Shown one piece after another: positions 12,701 to 25,000 of a stretch of 64,000 nucleotides of DNA. The notes beneath the pieces are model-generated. The model did no database searches, had not been told where the DNA came from, and saw only the letters and a list, made by a program, of their open reading frames with translations. The first letter of the stretch is position 1, and every line of letters begins with the position of its first letter. Both the position numbers and the translations under genes were made by a program. This stretch comes from Himantopus leucocephalus (Eukaryota; Chordata; Aves; Charadriiformes; Recurvirostridae), in the NCBI GenBank assembly GCA_003993805.1, contig RSEF01000001.1:70544845-70608844 (forward strand), given 5' to 3'.

Positions 12701-13870
12701 GCACACATAAATAGACACAGCCACAGAACAGACACTTTTAGTAAATCAAAATGTTTATACGTAATTTAAGTGGGTTCCCAGCTGCACACTGAAATGTGGG
12801 CCCTGCACAGCACAGGCACAATGATACTGTACTAAGCTAAACCCCAAGTGCTCAAGATATTCAATACATACGTGTCACCTTTAACTGTTGCAGAGTCTGT
12901 CTGCTTCTGGTTGCTGTCCAAAATCAAGAATCCCATAGCACTTGAAGAAGGGTAAGGAATAATCCTGCAGCATCCTGGCCCCAAACTTCTTCCCTTAGTG
13001 AACCAACTTCTGATATCCCTGGCCGTGTGTGAGCCATTGCAGAAAACAGTATATATGCTCTGTTATCTGCAAATACAATACATTACCAGTATCTAATGCA
13101 TTATGTGTGCAGTGCTTTGGGACACCTTGAATATTAAAGGCACTACATACAGCCAGCTCCTGTCCTATCTCCAGTGCTGGGGTTTATTTCCATCCCACGC
13201 TAACTGCCTCCTACTGAGTACACAGCATGGGCAGCTTTCCAGAGGCACAACAGGCTCACTCTGATCATAGCATCATATTCCAGCTGCCAGGGAAAAAGGC
13301 AAGCCAGACTCTCTCATGTGCTCTAAGCTCCTTTGAGCAGTTCAAATGGCACAAAGGAGCCCAGGAAATCTGCCCGTCCTGCCAAGCTGCTCCAGAGCCA
13401 GCCCCTGCTGCAGCCACCCCCCGGGCATGAGGGACACCTCAACGAGGGGAGGACCACTGGGGACAGAGAGGGACCAGACCCAGCTCCCTTTTCATAATTC
13501 ACATGTGGCCTCTGGAAGCTACCTGTGATTAGAGCAAGCCTCTGCTGCTCCACATGCTTCATGGGAGTCAAGGACCAGGGACCTGCAACAGGCTCTCTGA
13601 CTGTCCTCTGCTGCTCAGGCACCAGTCTGGCCTCAGCACAGGACAGAACCCAGCCCCTGGTGTCACCGAAGCCTCGTCTGTTTCTCACTTCAGTAAAACA
13701 AAGCAAAAAGATAAAACTGATATTAATATAATCCTTATTTTTCATCAAATATATAGAAATATTACACCAATGTCTTTCCTCACAGCTGGGAAATGATGCA
13801 AGGCTTACCATGAAACCACAGTGTGAGGATCTTCCTTGTGGAGATTTCACATACACCAAAATTATACTCT

Positions 13871-15893
13871 GATTTTTTATTTTTGCCAAATTCTGTTCTA
13901 ATATGTATGCATACTGACCTTCGCCACGAGCCCCTGCATGATTATCAAGGGAAGGAATTTGGCTTCATATTTTATTTTTTAAACAAGAAAGGTAAGGACA
14001 GAAAATAAGACAAAATACATTTCATGTCGCCATTGATCTATAGATTACAAATATATATAGTTTCCTTCCAGAGGAAGAAATACTAAAGAAATATTTTGCT
14101 CATATCAAATGAACTTTTGAAAACAGAAAAAAATAAAAAATATATTTTTCAGCTCCTCCCTCTCTGCCACAACAATCACTCTTCAAAAAAAAAAAATTGC
14201 ATTCATTTCATTTTCCACAACTTCTACCAAGGAAGAAAAACTTATCTGAATAATGACCTGAGTTATTTTCATGGTTTCCAAACTGTGTGTAATCTCAATG
14301 ATCACCATCTACTAGAGACCTATACCTAGCAAGGTGCATGAAAACACACACTGGTGTTTCATCTTTCAAAACAAACAAAAAAGCAAAATTCAAAAAATCT
14401 ATTGCAAGAATTATGCCAAAAGTGGGCCGTGAGCATCTTCAGGGGAACTGGTCAGCCAAAGTGGAAGTGGAAGCTCTGCTATTTCTGGCAGCTGAGTTGT
14501 CTGTAGTGATTGAAAACCTGAAGGTGAACATTTTGTGTATGCCTGTGTGTATGTGCGTTTGCTTTCTCTTCTTTTGTGGTTATAATATTTGAGGTAAGAC
14601 AGAGAACAGATGAGTACAGAAGACACGGCTGGCCTTTACAGCAGCTAAGCAACTTTATGTTTCTAAGCTTATAGTGGGTAATGAGGCAAAGAGCTGCTGC
14701 TTGTCCTTCTCCAGTGGGATAGCCTCTCTGAAACTTTGTTCCCATGGGGAATCGGATAGTTTACAGGTTCAGCCAAAGAAGGTTTTCCTGTTCCCAATGT
14801 GACCAGCACAGCGCTCATTTGTTTGTTGATGGCGGCAAGCCTAGGCAGACCACTGATGTTCTAGGTGTCCTTCCTACCTCTGGCCGTAACACAAAGGGGA
14901 CCGGATCCATAAGTCAGTCCCTCAGAACCCGCCTCGTCTTGCCCAGATCTCTCCCCAGTGTAAACCCCACCTTTTCAAAAGTAAAAAATAGCTATCAACT
15001 TTTATACAGGCCTGAAACCTGAGCAGAACTGGGTTGGTCATGCAGTGATGGAGTGAGAAACCTTACTGGTAACTTTCTGCTCTGCCATGCAACGTGGTGT
15101 ATCCCATATGACTCCTTTCCACTCAAATGACTGTCTCATAAAGATACTGTAACTGTACACCCAGCAACAATGAGGAGGTTAGGTTTTTTCACTGCTGTAA
15201 ATCTAACTGTGCCCCACACCCTGGCAAAACAGACAATAGGCAGAGGCCCCTCGAAAAGTGAGAAAACTCCTCGATGACTGAGCACTGAGGACGCAGCTTC
15301 CGAGAGGATGGCAAGGGAGAGAACGCAGCCAGTAAAAAAACTGGGTTTTTCCTAAGGGCATCCAGAGCTCCTCAAATTTTTTGCTACTGCCTGACCATTT
15401 TTGAAGACTTAACACAGAGATAATAACAGGTACTATTTAACTGATGACAAGTGAGGGGAATGGGAGAATAAAAGGAATGCAGGAAACTGTAGGGATGGAG
15501 GAGGGCCTGGTCGGGTGTTTTAATGTCCCAGTTAGTTTGGTTCCCCCACACCCTCTTTTCTCTTTCCTTTTTTTTTTTTTTTTCAAATAAATTGTACAGA
15601 TGAACGTGGGAGAAGTTCATGCTACTTGCTGGAAGCAATAAAGGTAAATTTCCGTGGCCCATGGATTCCACAGACCTTTGACTGTCCCGCCTTATCCATC
15701 ATGGGCTAACTTATGGAACCTAACCGTTCCGTGGCAAGACTCAGTAGCCCTTAGAAACTGGTGGCATGTCCTCGGGTATTTTCCACGAGAGCGAGAGACA
15801 CTTTGATTCCATCAGCTTCTTCCTCACACGATGCCCGAGTGCCTCAGGTGCAGCCTTGTGATTTCCAAGGATCCTCTTCGACATTTTCAGACA
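13871..15893 (-). other. DGKI: Probable DGKI 3' UTR (end not fixed)
   Basis: Non-coding sequence follows the stop codon on the minus strand. No polyadenylation signal lies close to the stop. Candidate signals on this strand are ATTAAA (forward 15518-15523) and two AATAAA (forward 13971-13976 and 13877-13882). A pair of canonical signals 94 bp apart makes a UTR of about 1.9-2.0 kb plausible. The true end needs transcript data. A T17-like run at about 15568-15584 (A-rich in the transcript) lies inside. Confidence 0.4.
13971..13976 (-). terminator. Candidate poly(A) signal AATAAA
   Basis: Forward TTTATT reads AATAAA on the DGKI strand, about 1.9 kb after the stop. A second AATAAA lies at 13877-13882 and an ATTAAA at 15518-15523. 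Choice among them is not possible from sequence alone. Confidence 0.3.
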
Positions 15894-16010
15894 TCAGACT
15901 GCTGTCTCCAGATCCTCGTGGGAAACCATTTGGTAGTTTTGTCGACTCTCCAGGTAGGAGGCCAGATCTGGGTCACCAGCTTGCTGAGCCCTGTCACGAG
16001 GTGTCTTACC
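15894..16010 (-). CDS. DGKI: DGKI terminal coding exon with PDZ ligand ETAV
   Basis: Acceptor TTATAG is followed by 38 codons and a TGA stop at 15896-15894. The exon starts [20 protein letters not shown], the last ankyrin-type unit, and ends ESRQNY...HEDLETAV. The final ETAV is a class I PDZ ligand. In the DGKI/DGKZ family it is known to bind scaffold proteins such as PSD-95 family members, syntrophins and SNX27, and it places the enzyme at synapses. The stop is at the same place as in mammals, so the protein is complete at this end. Confidence 0.97.
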   Translation of the reverse strand, partial: GKTPRDRAQQAGDPDLASYLESRQNYQMVSHEDLETAV

Positions 16011-19000
16011 CTATAATAAAGAAACATGAAGAGAAAGTCTTGTGCTAACATATTTAGAAGAACAGATGAAAGCACGACCCAGAGAAATTACTACAGGGAG
16101 GACAGAAGCAAATTTGGACAATTTACTTATTTGTCATACAAGATGGTGTTAAGTCAAGCTTTTCTATCAGAGTCATGAGATTCTGAAGATTTTTCAAGTC
16201 CTTGTGTGGTTTAGGACAAATCATGCAGTTCTTCAAGGACACGCTATTTGATACATCACACAGAAGGGCTCACGTGCTGGAAGGAACTGATTTTTTCATA
16301 GGGCTACAATCCCTATGTGAATGAATATGAGGCACAGTACTGTAGCTAACACTTGAAAAGTGCACTTCACAGACTACACACATTGCTAAGGACGTGCAGA
16401 GATGCTCAACGTTTGAGATGAGTTCAATGTGTCTCATTCTACCTCAAGTACAAATCATTTTTCAGTGCATCAGTTTGTTACTCTGTTAACTGAGCTACCT
16501 TACGAGTACTGTTAAACTGGACCACAAGTCTTGATCCTAAGCTATGAAAAAATAATGGGAACATGTTAATGTATCTCCACAAAAACACTTCTGCTTCTAG
16601 GATTTCTGGGCAGATGAAGATTAACAAGTCAGAAGCCACTTGTCTGGATTTCAGCTGTTGTAGAAATTATCTTTTGCAATGTACAGTACTGATCTGAAAA
16701 AGAGATGATCTCTGTCCCGCTTATAGGCTACCCTGTACAGCACAACATGGTAGGAATTGTTTTTAATTGTCTTGCTGCAGCAAAGGTGCTTCTGACACTG
16801 GAACCCAAAGATCCAACCACCTCTCAGCTGCTGACCACAGGATGCTTATGTTTAGAAATCCCAGAGGGGCAGCTTTGGGACCATGTTCCCAAGTGATCAG
16901 ATTGTTGTATTGACAGAATATTCCTCGGGTTTAATTTTGCCCGGGCTTCTTTCTCAGCCAAGCGTACACCCAGAGAGGGTTGTGGTTAGTGTCACATCAC
17001 TGAGCACAGGGGCAAGTGAGGGCAAAAGAAAATGGTTAGCCATCCTCACAAAGCAAGTCAGCCACAATAACCAAGCCTCACAGATGCTATGCAATCACAA
17101 ACCAAGGGTCCCCCAGGTGGTCCTTGCCCACAGGCCTCTCTTTTGACCACACAGGAGGAGGATGCTGCTGTGCCATGGAGATGCTTCATTCACACCCAAC
17201 GCACCAAATAGTTTGAGGCCAGGCTCTCACTATGGTGAAGATGACCCACGTTGGGCACTGAACTGAAGTCTCTCGTACTTGTTTAAATCAATACAGTTTT
17301 CTAAATAAAAATAGCTTGTTTAAAAAGAGCTGCTTTTGGCACACACAAGGAAGCCTCAATCATGCACACAGCAGGGACGGATGCTGATCGGTCTCGCTTG
17401 GCTGCAGTATTTTATAACTGGTTGACAGGGCTGGGTTACCTTGGAGTCCGTCTTTCTCAGAGAGGCTCCCGCATCCACCAGGAGCTGGCAGACGGCACGA
17501 TGGCGCTGGCAGGCTGCCTTATGTAATGCTGTCTCACCCCTAGACCAAAGTACAGAAACCAGCAGTGAGACACATCACACCAATGTACATTTACGAAGTA
17601 TGAGGTGCAGAGGACAGACAGAGAAGGATGCTGTATTTCTGCGAGGTTCCCTCTTGCTGGCAGAGGTAGACTTGTGCACTCTCTCCCTTAGCATCTACAT
17701 CAGTAGGAAAGCCTGCAATGCACAAATAGCAGACGAAGAACTTCTGAGGGGTGGGAAAGAAATATGCACAGGTTTCATGTATTCAAAGGACTGAACGTCA
17801 CATTCCCATCTAACCACCAGTTCTACTAACTGCTGCAAAGGCAAACCAGCCACCATCTTATTTCAAAGCAGGAAAAAAAAAGCAACAGTGTGTGTTTCTT
17901 CCTGCAATTTCTTTCCTCAACCTCATTCTTGGACACATCCTAGAAAAATCCTGCTCATCAAAGCCATGACTGGTGCACTTGCTGCCTTGGTTCTGGTACC
18001 CTGCTCTCTTGGATGTATGAGACCAAGAGCTGTGTTTTGGTTTTCCACTGCTGGACTGGTGAGCTACTGGGGAAGCTTGAACACATGCTTCTGAAAAGAG
18101 AAGGCTGTGTAGTGGGAGCAGATTTATTGCAAAGCTCCTCACTCAGACTGGGGCTATGTGGAACAGGATTCTGAGACTGACTGTAGTACTGAGGTTAAAG
18201 AAATCTGTCTAGATTTGCCTAGGAAGAGAAGGAAAGTATATTTTGAGGAGGTTGAAAAGTTGTCCTTAATACAAGTGTCCAACAAATAGGGCCATTAGAT
18301 AACTTCCAAAATAACAAATGACAAGAAATACGTGTAGTAGGACAAATCTTGCACCTCCCTATCCAGAAAGTGAGAGTGTCTCAGTCCATGACAGAGCAAG
18401 TTGAAATATTAATAGGCAACCTTGTAATGAATCTGCCCCTGCTGCATGAGAACTACATTCAGAATGGGATACTATCTGATTTCCCCTGGAAGGTCGAAAG
18501 ACAAATTCATGCTGTCAGCTACAGCTTGAACCTTCCCTTTTCAAGAGTTAGCAGTAGAAGGACCTTTATAAAGGGAAGCCCTCATCGCCATGTTCACTTG
18601 CACTTTATTTCAGGGGCTGTGTGCTACTGGATGAAGAGAAATAGGCAGTCTATCCATACTCTATCACCCCTGGACTGCACACATGCACCTCATGCAGAAC
18701 CTTTCTGGCATTCTCCATCAGCAGAGGAGGGCACTGTGGGATGAGGAATGGTAGGTTTAACCCCTATGAGAAAGGATACTTTTGCTTCCCATATATTCTG
18801 TATACTGCCCAAGATTATTCATGCTTCTCTTATATACTCTTTGTGGCACCTTGAGTATATAACAAGACATAGAGCAGTTGCTAATTGGAAAGTAAAGTCT
18901 TTTTTTAAAAAAATAATAACAAAGGTGATCAAGGTTCTAATTACTCGAGATAAATCTTTGACTGCACAGGTTGTGGCCACGTGGGACAGCTAAGGCAGAG

Positions 19001-22000
19001 CACTCTGGATGAATCAAGAAGGAACTGAAGAAAAGGTGTAGAGCAAGAAAAGTGATTTCCTCATTTCTGGAATTTACCCTTCAGGTTGCTTCCTCCATAA
19101 CTGGATTCTGGAAAAATCAAAGCACAATGCAGGACTTGTGTTCCTCTAGAAAGATTAAGGAGGCATGGGAAGCAATAGAGAGAAAGTCCTTTTTGGAGTT
19201 CAAGAAACATTTGGTTTAGGCCACAAAACCACATGCAAGGTGGTTCTTTGGGTTTGGGTGGGACTTTTGTTTGCTTATTTGTTTTTTAAGAGATGTACCA
19301 TTCTGCAAGCTTTTTTATTTGAAAGTTTGCACTTGAAAAACAAGAGAAATCTGCTAGGGTAATGCACATAATGTGAAGGGCAGGGTAGGTTGTACTTACG
19401 TTTCACTGTCTGTCATGTCCAGCAATTCAGATGGACCTGCAAAAGACAGTCAGGTATGTAATATAGCATTTGTCCGCATGACTAAAGGAGTATGACTACC
19501 AGGAGAAGGTTCCAGGTCCAAATGTGTAAAAGCAGCCAACTGAAAGCTCAATTTACACAAATACGCCAAACTTCAAGGTAGTATTTGCTTGTGCAAGACC
19601 TTGCACTAGCAAAATTCTGAATGCAGAGTCACTGCTGTACTGTCAGCACCAGGGAGTAGCTGCCTCTAAATTATACTGGGAATGAATATTCATGGAGTTT
19701 ATTTTCTCTTCACCTTGCTCAATTAAGTGGTTCACATAAGTACAGTGCATTGAAAATGCTGATATACTGGAAACCCTGATATATTGCAAGTTAAAATCTA
19801 TTGTTAGTACTAGAGGGAAAATGTCATTAGGAAGTTGAAATTAGCCAAATTCCGTCCTGAATGACATCCCTGTGCTACTCCATTTAATAGCGTTATACAG
19901 AATGTAGATCAGGGTGGAATATTCCCAGCGGTCTTTATATTGATATGCAAATCCTGTACTCTACTGGTTAGCAATGATCAGAAAAGTAAGATTAAGAAAA
20001 ACAGAAAAGATTTTTGTTAAGTGGGACAAAATAATGCATTTATGCTAATGTTCTTTTGTTCTTGATATTCACTACAGGCAGATGTTTATAGCAGCAAATT
20101 CCATCACTGAATTACAGTGATATGGAAAGACTAGGGTCTGGATAGCATTCGAAATGAGAAAAACTTTTCCCTTTGCAGTCTGGCTTATTATTCTCCTCTC
20201 CACTGCTCTGGAGCGTGGTGCCAGATGGTATGGGGCAGTTAGCAAGGGGAACAGTGAAACTTTACAGGAATTTTCCTTCCCGTGCATGAATATTTCTCTT
20301 CAGCGCACTTTGACTTTGAAATTCAAGTGTTCTCAAGAGCTTACAGCAAATCGCACCTGAAACTGAGGAATTTCACACTATTTGCTTACAAAGGCCTACA
20401 CACAACCTCTCTACACTCCATTCACTCTGAGTGTGTGTAAAAATGGATCAGAGCAGCCTGTCTCTCCCTCCCTCCTTTTACAACCTGCACATGCAGTGTC
20501 GTTGGGGTAGCTGGCTGCCTCAGCTCCTGAAGCTGCAGGTAGCTCCTTCGCTTCATCTTTTGTCATCATGAGAAAGAGGTGGTCAAAAAAGTATCATGCT
20601 TAGCGTCCAGTGCACAGGGCATTGCATACCTGTCATGGCAGTTCTCCAAACTCATTAGCCACTGTCAATTTCTAAAGCACAGCACCCCGACCCTACTGCC
20701 ACACATCCTCATCTCCTCGCTTGGCAGTTGTGTTCAATCCTCCCCATCAAAAAGAAGAATCACTCATGACCTCTGAGCTTCCATAAGCATGAAAAAGGAT
20801 ACAGGGGGCTAAGCAGGGCCCCTCATTGAGAGGAAAAAAAAATAATGCCTGAGAAACTAAAAAGAAAAAAAAAAGACTCCCTTACATCTCCCAGGAGAAA
20901 AGAAAATCACATTATCTCAAAAATAAAGGCAATTCTCCATGGCTTGCTGCAACGCCACGTCCCAGTGATAGGTAACCAGGAATGACCTGCAGCATGTTAG
21001 AAAAGACACTGCCAAATAAACTAATATTTCTGTTCATGGATGGGACAAGGAAGGTTTTGATGCAAAAGTGGAATAGGGTGGCTGGGCTGGCTGCATTGGG
21101 CACAGAGGTACTTGCCCTGGTAAGTGGAGAAGAATGGGAAAAGGTGTTAAAACATTAGGAGGAAGGATGGAAAGAAGTTAGAAGAATATGACCTGAGGGG
21201 GAGGAGGAGCTGGGGCAGAGTGGGTCTGGAGAGATGGGAAGCCAAGGGTGAGGGAAAACTGGTCTGGAGCAGGAAGAAACAGCAAGGCTAGGACAGAGGA
21301 GCTGAGTGCTGAGGACTGAGCGGGCAGTCTGCAAGTACAGACCTAAGGAGGTGCCAGGGACATCCCATGAAGGGTGCTGTCCTGGATGCTGTCCCAAATA
21401 AAGCATTTCATGGGAGTGCCCCGACTCCATCCCAGTCATACATAAAGGCCAGATATTGGGGTTAATTGTACAATGTGGTACCAGGATTCATTCGTTCTTT
21501 CTGGCCTATCTCTGAAGCTGGAATGTCCCAACTCACACATAGCCTGAGCTGTGCCCTTTACTTCTTTACTTTATTTTCACTTGTGCTTCTCTTAAACCAT
21601 CTCACGCCCTCCTACTAATTCCCTTTCCCCTCTTTTTTGGACCTCATTTTTACATCAGTCTCCCTGGCGCTGCCAACCGACCATTCCAAATCCCCCTCTG
21701 CCCCGGGACAAAAGCTGCACAGATGTGGGAAGGGCTGGCACTGGGAAAGCTAACGGCACTGTCATCCTGACCCAGCGGGGAGGCGGCTGTTTCACTCTGG
21801 GACAAGAGGCAGAGAAAGAAAAGGGGACCAAGGCGCAGAGAGAGAGAGGACAAAATAACCCAATAGAAATCCGGAAGGGAAATGCATGAGTGAGATTTCT
21901 ATCAAGGAAAACAGCAGGGGGGGAAATAAAAACAAAAGATAGAAATGTGTGGAGAGGTGGAGAGAGGAAAAAAAAAGAGAGAGAGAAAGAGAGAGAGAGA

Positions 22001-25000
22001 GACTTGGGGGCTAAAGAATGGCAGGATGGGGGGGTGGTGAGAAGTTCGCATGAAAGGAGCTGAAAAGCATGACACACTGAGGGGAAGCCCAGCTGAGATC
22101 ACTCTCTTTCCTTAACATCTCCGATAGACTGTCTGTGTAGAATTATTAACTTTTTTCCTTCTCTCCTTCTGCCCCCTTTCACTCCACCAAAGCCCCTCTC
22201 TAGTTTCTCAGGAGGCAAAGCAGCCTGAGATGGGGATGGGAGGAGGGAAGGGAAGGAGACAGTCAAAAGCAGCTGCCCTTTAGCTGAGCTCACTACAACA
22301 TAAAAGAGAGACTAAATGACCATATTTCAGAGGCATTTCCAAAATATACAGCACCACGCAGTCCAAAAGACCTCCGGCCCGCAGCACACGCTGCACTCTC
22401 CAATGGATGTGGTTACAGCTACCCACAGGAGACCCACAGCTATTAACCCCTGTCAGTCCTTCATAGAACTGGGGAAGAAGGGTATTTGCTTTAAGCAGTA
22501 ATGTCAGACATTAGCAGCATTTCTGGGTGTTTATCTGTCAAAATCCTCTTTGTTTAATGACTTGATTGAGGTTGTTATCTGGGGGACAAAACTGGATACA
22601 GTTCCTTACCTTCAAAGAGGGAATATTTCTAAAATAATAGTAATCTGCAAAGTCAGAACTATTTCAAGCCTTCCCTCAACTCCACACTCCTCATTTTTAC
22701 CCAATGTGAAGATTAACAGCGTCTGGTTTTTACTGCTAGTGTCTTTTAGCTCAGAATTTCAACTGTAACATAGAGGGTAGTTGGGCTATGGGAGCATGCC
22801 TTCCATTGTAACTGTCTCTCAGCCATGTTGACCTAAAATTTGGTAAACTTACACATTAAAATAGATTATTTTATACCTTGTGCCTTCTAGGAAGACTAAG
22901 CTGTTTTCTGCTTAGGCCCCTCACAAATGTCCACTACCGGAACATTCTGCAAATCTAGACATACTGGCAAATGTCAGGCAAACTCACTCTCCTTCAGTGT
23001 TGCTTTCTGATGACTACTCAGACTTTGTCCCTGACATACATCTCTGTCATGGCAAAATTTGCTTTCCAAAAGTCTTCTTTGGAACTCCTGAATCTGGTCA
23101 GGATGCAAATCCAAACTCACTGATGGCTCTTCACTGTTGACTTTGCAGTGCTAAAAGTAATGAAAGCATCCTCCTCCTTATCAGAGGATGCTATCTAATA
23201 GAGGAAGGACATTGAGGTCTGAGGTCACTGAAATGTTCAGAATGGGATACTTCGCTGACTGCCTGTTCCACCAAAAGTTCCCACCACAAAGTCCTAATGC
23301 AATTATAAACTTCTTTCCTCTCTTCTGTTTGAAATTAAAATATCCTAGATGAACTACAGAATTCTTGTTTGTCTTTTGAGTCTCTAGAGAAGAGGAGAAG
23401 ACAAAAAGGCAAACCTTGCAATGTCTTGTATAATGGTTATAAATTATAAATGCTTTAGAACTGCCAGATAAAGACTCCAAGCCAACTTTGATTCCAAATA
23501 CAGATGACGATTTAGGAGGTCCTTTTTCTAATAGAGCTTCCTAAGCCTTCCCTAATTCTCTTTGTGTTAAGCAAGTAAACAGTTAACTCTTCTCTAATGT
23601 GCATGCATTAGGGTGTGAGACAGTTGCTGACTGCAGCACTAAACAGATACCTACCGAGTTTGGCCCTCAGTTTCAAGCTAAGCATTCCTTAGCCCGGCTA
23701 CAGACAGATCTTAAAAGGTGACCCTTCTACTACAAGCAAAAGACCCCTGATTTAGGAAGGCAGTCTTGAACCACAGATAGGTCTGTGTATCTGCCCTTCC
23801 TGCACAGGGGATAGAGAGAAACTGTTTTGCAGGAACAGCAGCCAACACAACTGTTCCTGCAGCAGTAAGCAGCTGTCGTCCTGACACCTACTACATTGGT
23901 GCTTCAGCTGCTATTCCAGGCTTGCACTAGTCCATTGCTAAGTATCTGGCAATACTGCACAGCGGTCTCCTTGTGTGACTCATCTCTGCTTTTTCTAATT
24001 TAAGAAGGGTTATTTTCTTCCCCTTAACATCTGAAATCATTCTGATCAAGATCACAGCATAACCTCTCGTATTAATGTACCCTGCATGTTTGCGGAAAGC
24101 ATAAAGGCATCTCCACAAAGGACAGCCTCAGCATCACTACACCATTTTCCCTCCTTCACAGTCCCAGTGCTATGGGCCCCACTCCTGTATCGCATTTGAT
24201 TCACCCCACTATTTTTACACTAGGCAGTTAAAATTCCTGGTACAGTGGTTTTTGTTGTGTCTTGTTTTGTAGTTGTTTTTTAAAGATATTCAGAAGACTT
24301 TCCCTGTGTGATTAATAACAGGTTTTCTGTGCTGTGTGCTGGAGGCTATTTTACAGTGGAACTCCTATTAATATTAACTATCTGCAGCCATGTATGGGAA
24401 GCAGACAAACTACAGAGGAAGTGTGGCTGGGCAGAACTAATTGGGGTATCAGCAGAAATGGTATCAGCAGAAATGAGAAGCTAGATACAGGGAAAGCCTC
24501 AGATATTAGTAGCGTTGGATTGGGTCTTATACACTAATTAATCTTGAGAAGATGCCAGATGCCAGAGAACGCAACAGAAAAACAAGGACATTATGATGAT
24601 GATGATGATTCAGCAAGAGAGCTCGTTTGTGACTGAGAAATGCCCAGGGTAGAAATGAGTTTCATTAATTGCTTGGTGGGAGAAGAGAGGAGGCCCCTAT
24701 TAGAGCATTGTCCCATGCACTCTCTGATCCCCGGAGAATGTTAAACAAACAATGCATTTGGAGAAGCCCAGAGGACATATGTCTGGAAAGCTGCAAAAGC
24801 TTCCTGCCATCCTTGGGGATAAAGGGGGGAGAGAGGAACTGAGCTGACATTTGCTCAACCTTCTGGTTTGTCTTTGTCTAACAGTCCGTAATCCCTCACA
24901 TTTCTCTATTCACTTCAAAAATTCCCATGGATTCCCTGCTCACATCCTTACCAGCTTAAATGATCTCATTTTAAACCTTCACCAAAGGAATGGTAACTGG

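Larger units (their letters stand above)
9028..13870. other. Intergenic, no gene seen
   Basis: It contains the N-marked T run at 10202-10234, the (TG)/(TA) repeat near 12650 and unexplained open frames (up to 159 codons on the minus strand at 11050-11529, and the lower part of a 188-codon frame at 13323-13889). The 159-codon frame is Phe/Leu/Ile-rich in the way T-rich sequence gives. None was recognised. Confidence 0.6.

Noticed and set aside
1..15893. Search for the neighbouring gene PTN.
   Set aside because: PTN is expected downstream of DGKI in amniotes, but none of its coding exons is visible; its first non-coding exon cannot be recognised from sequence alone.
21655..22077. 140-codon minus-strand frame rich in Ser, Phe, Leu and Pro.
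   Set aside because: It is the complement of the purine-rich tract; low complexity, not a gene.
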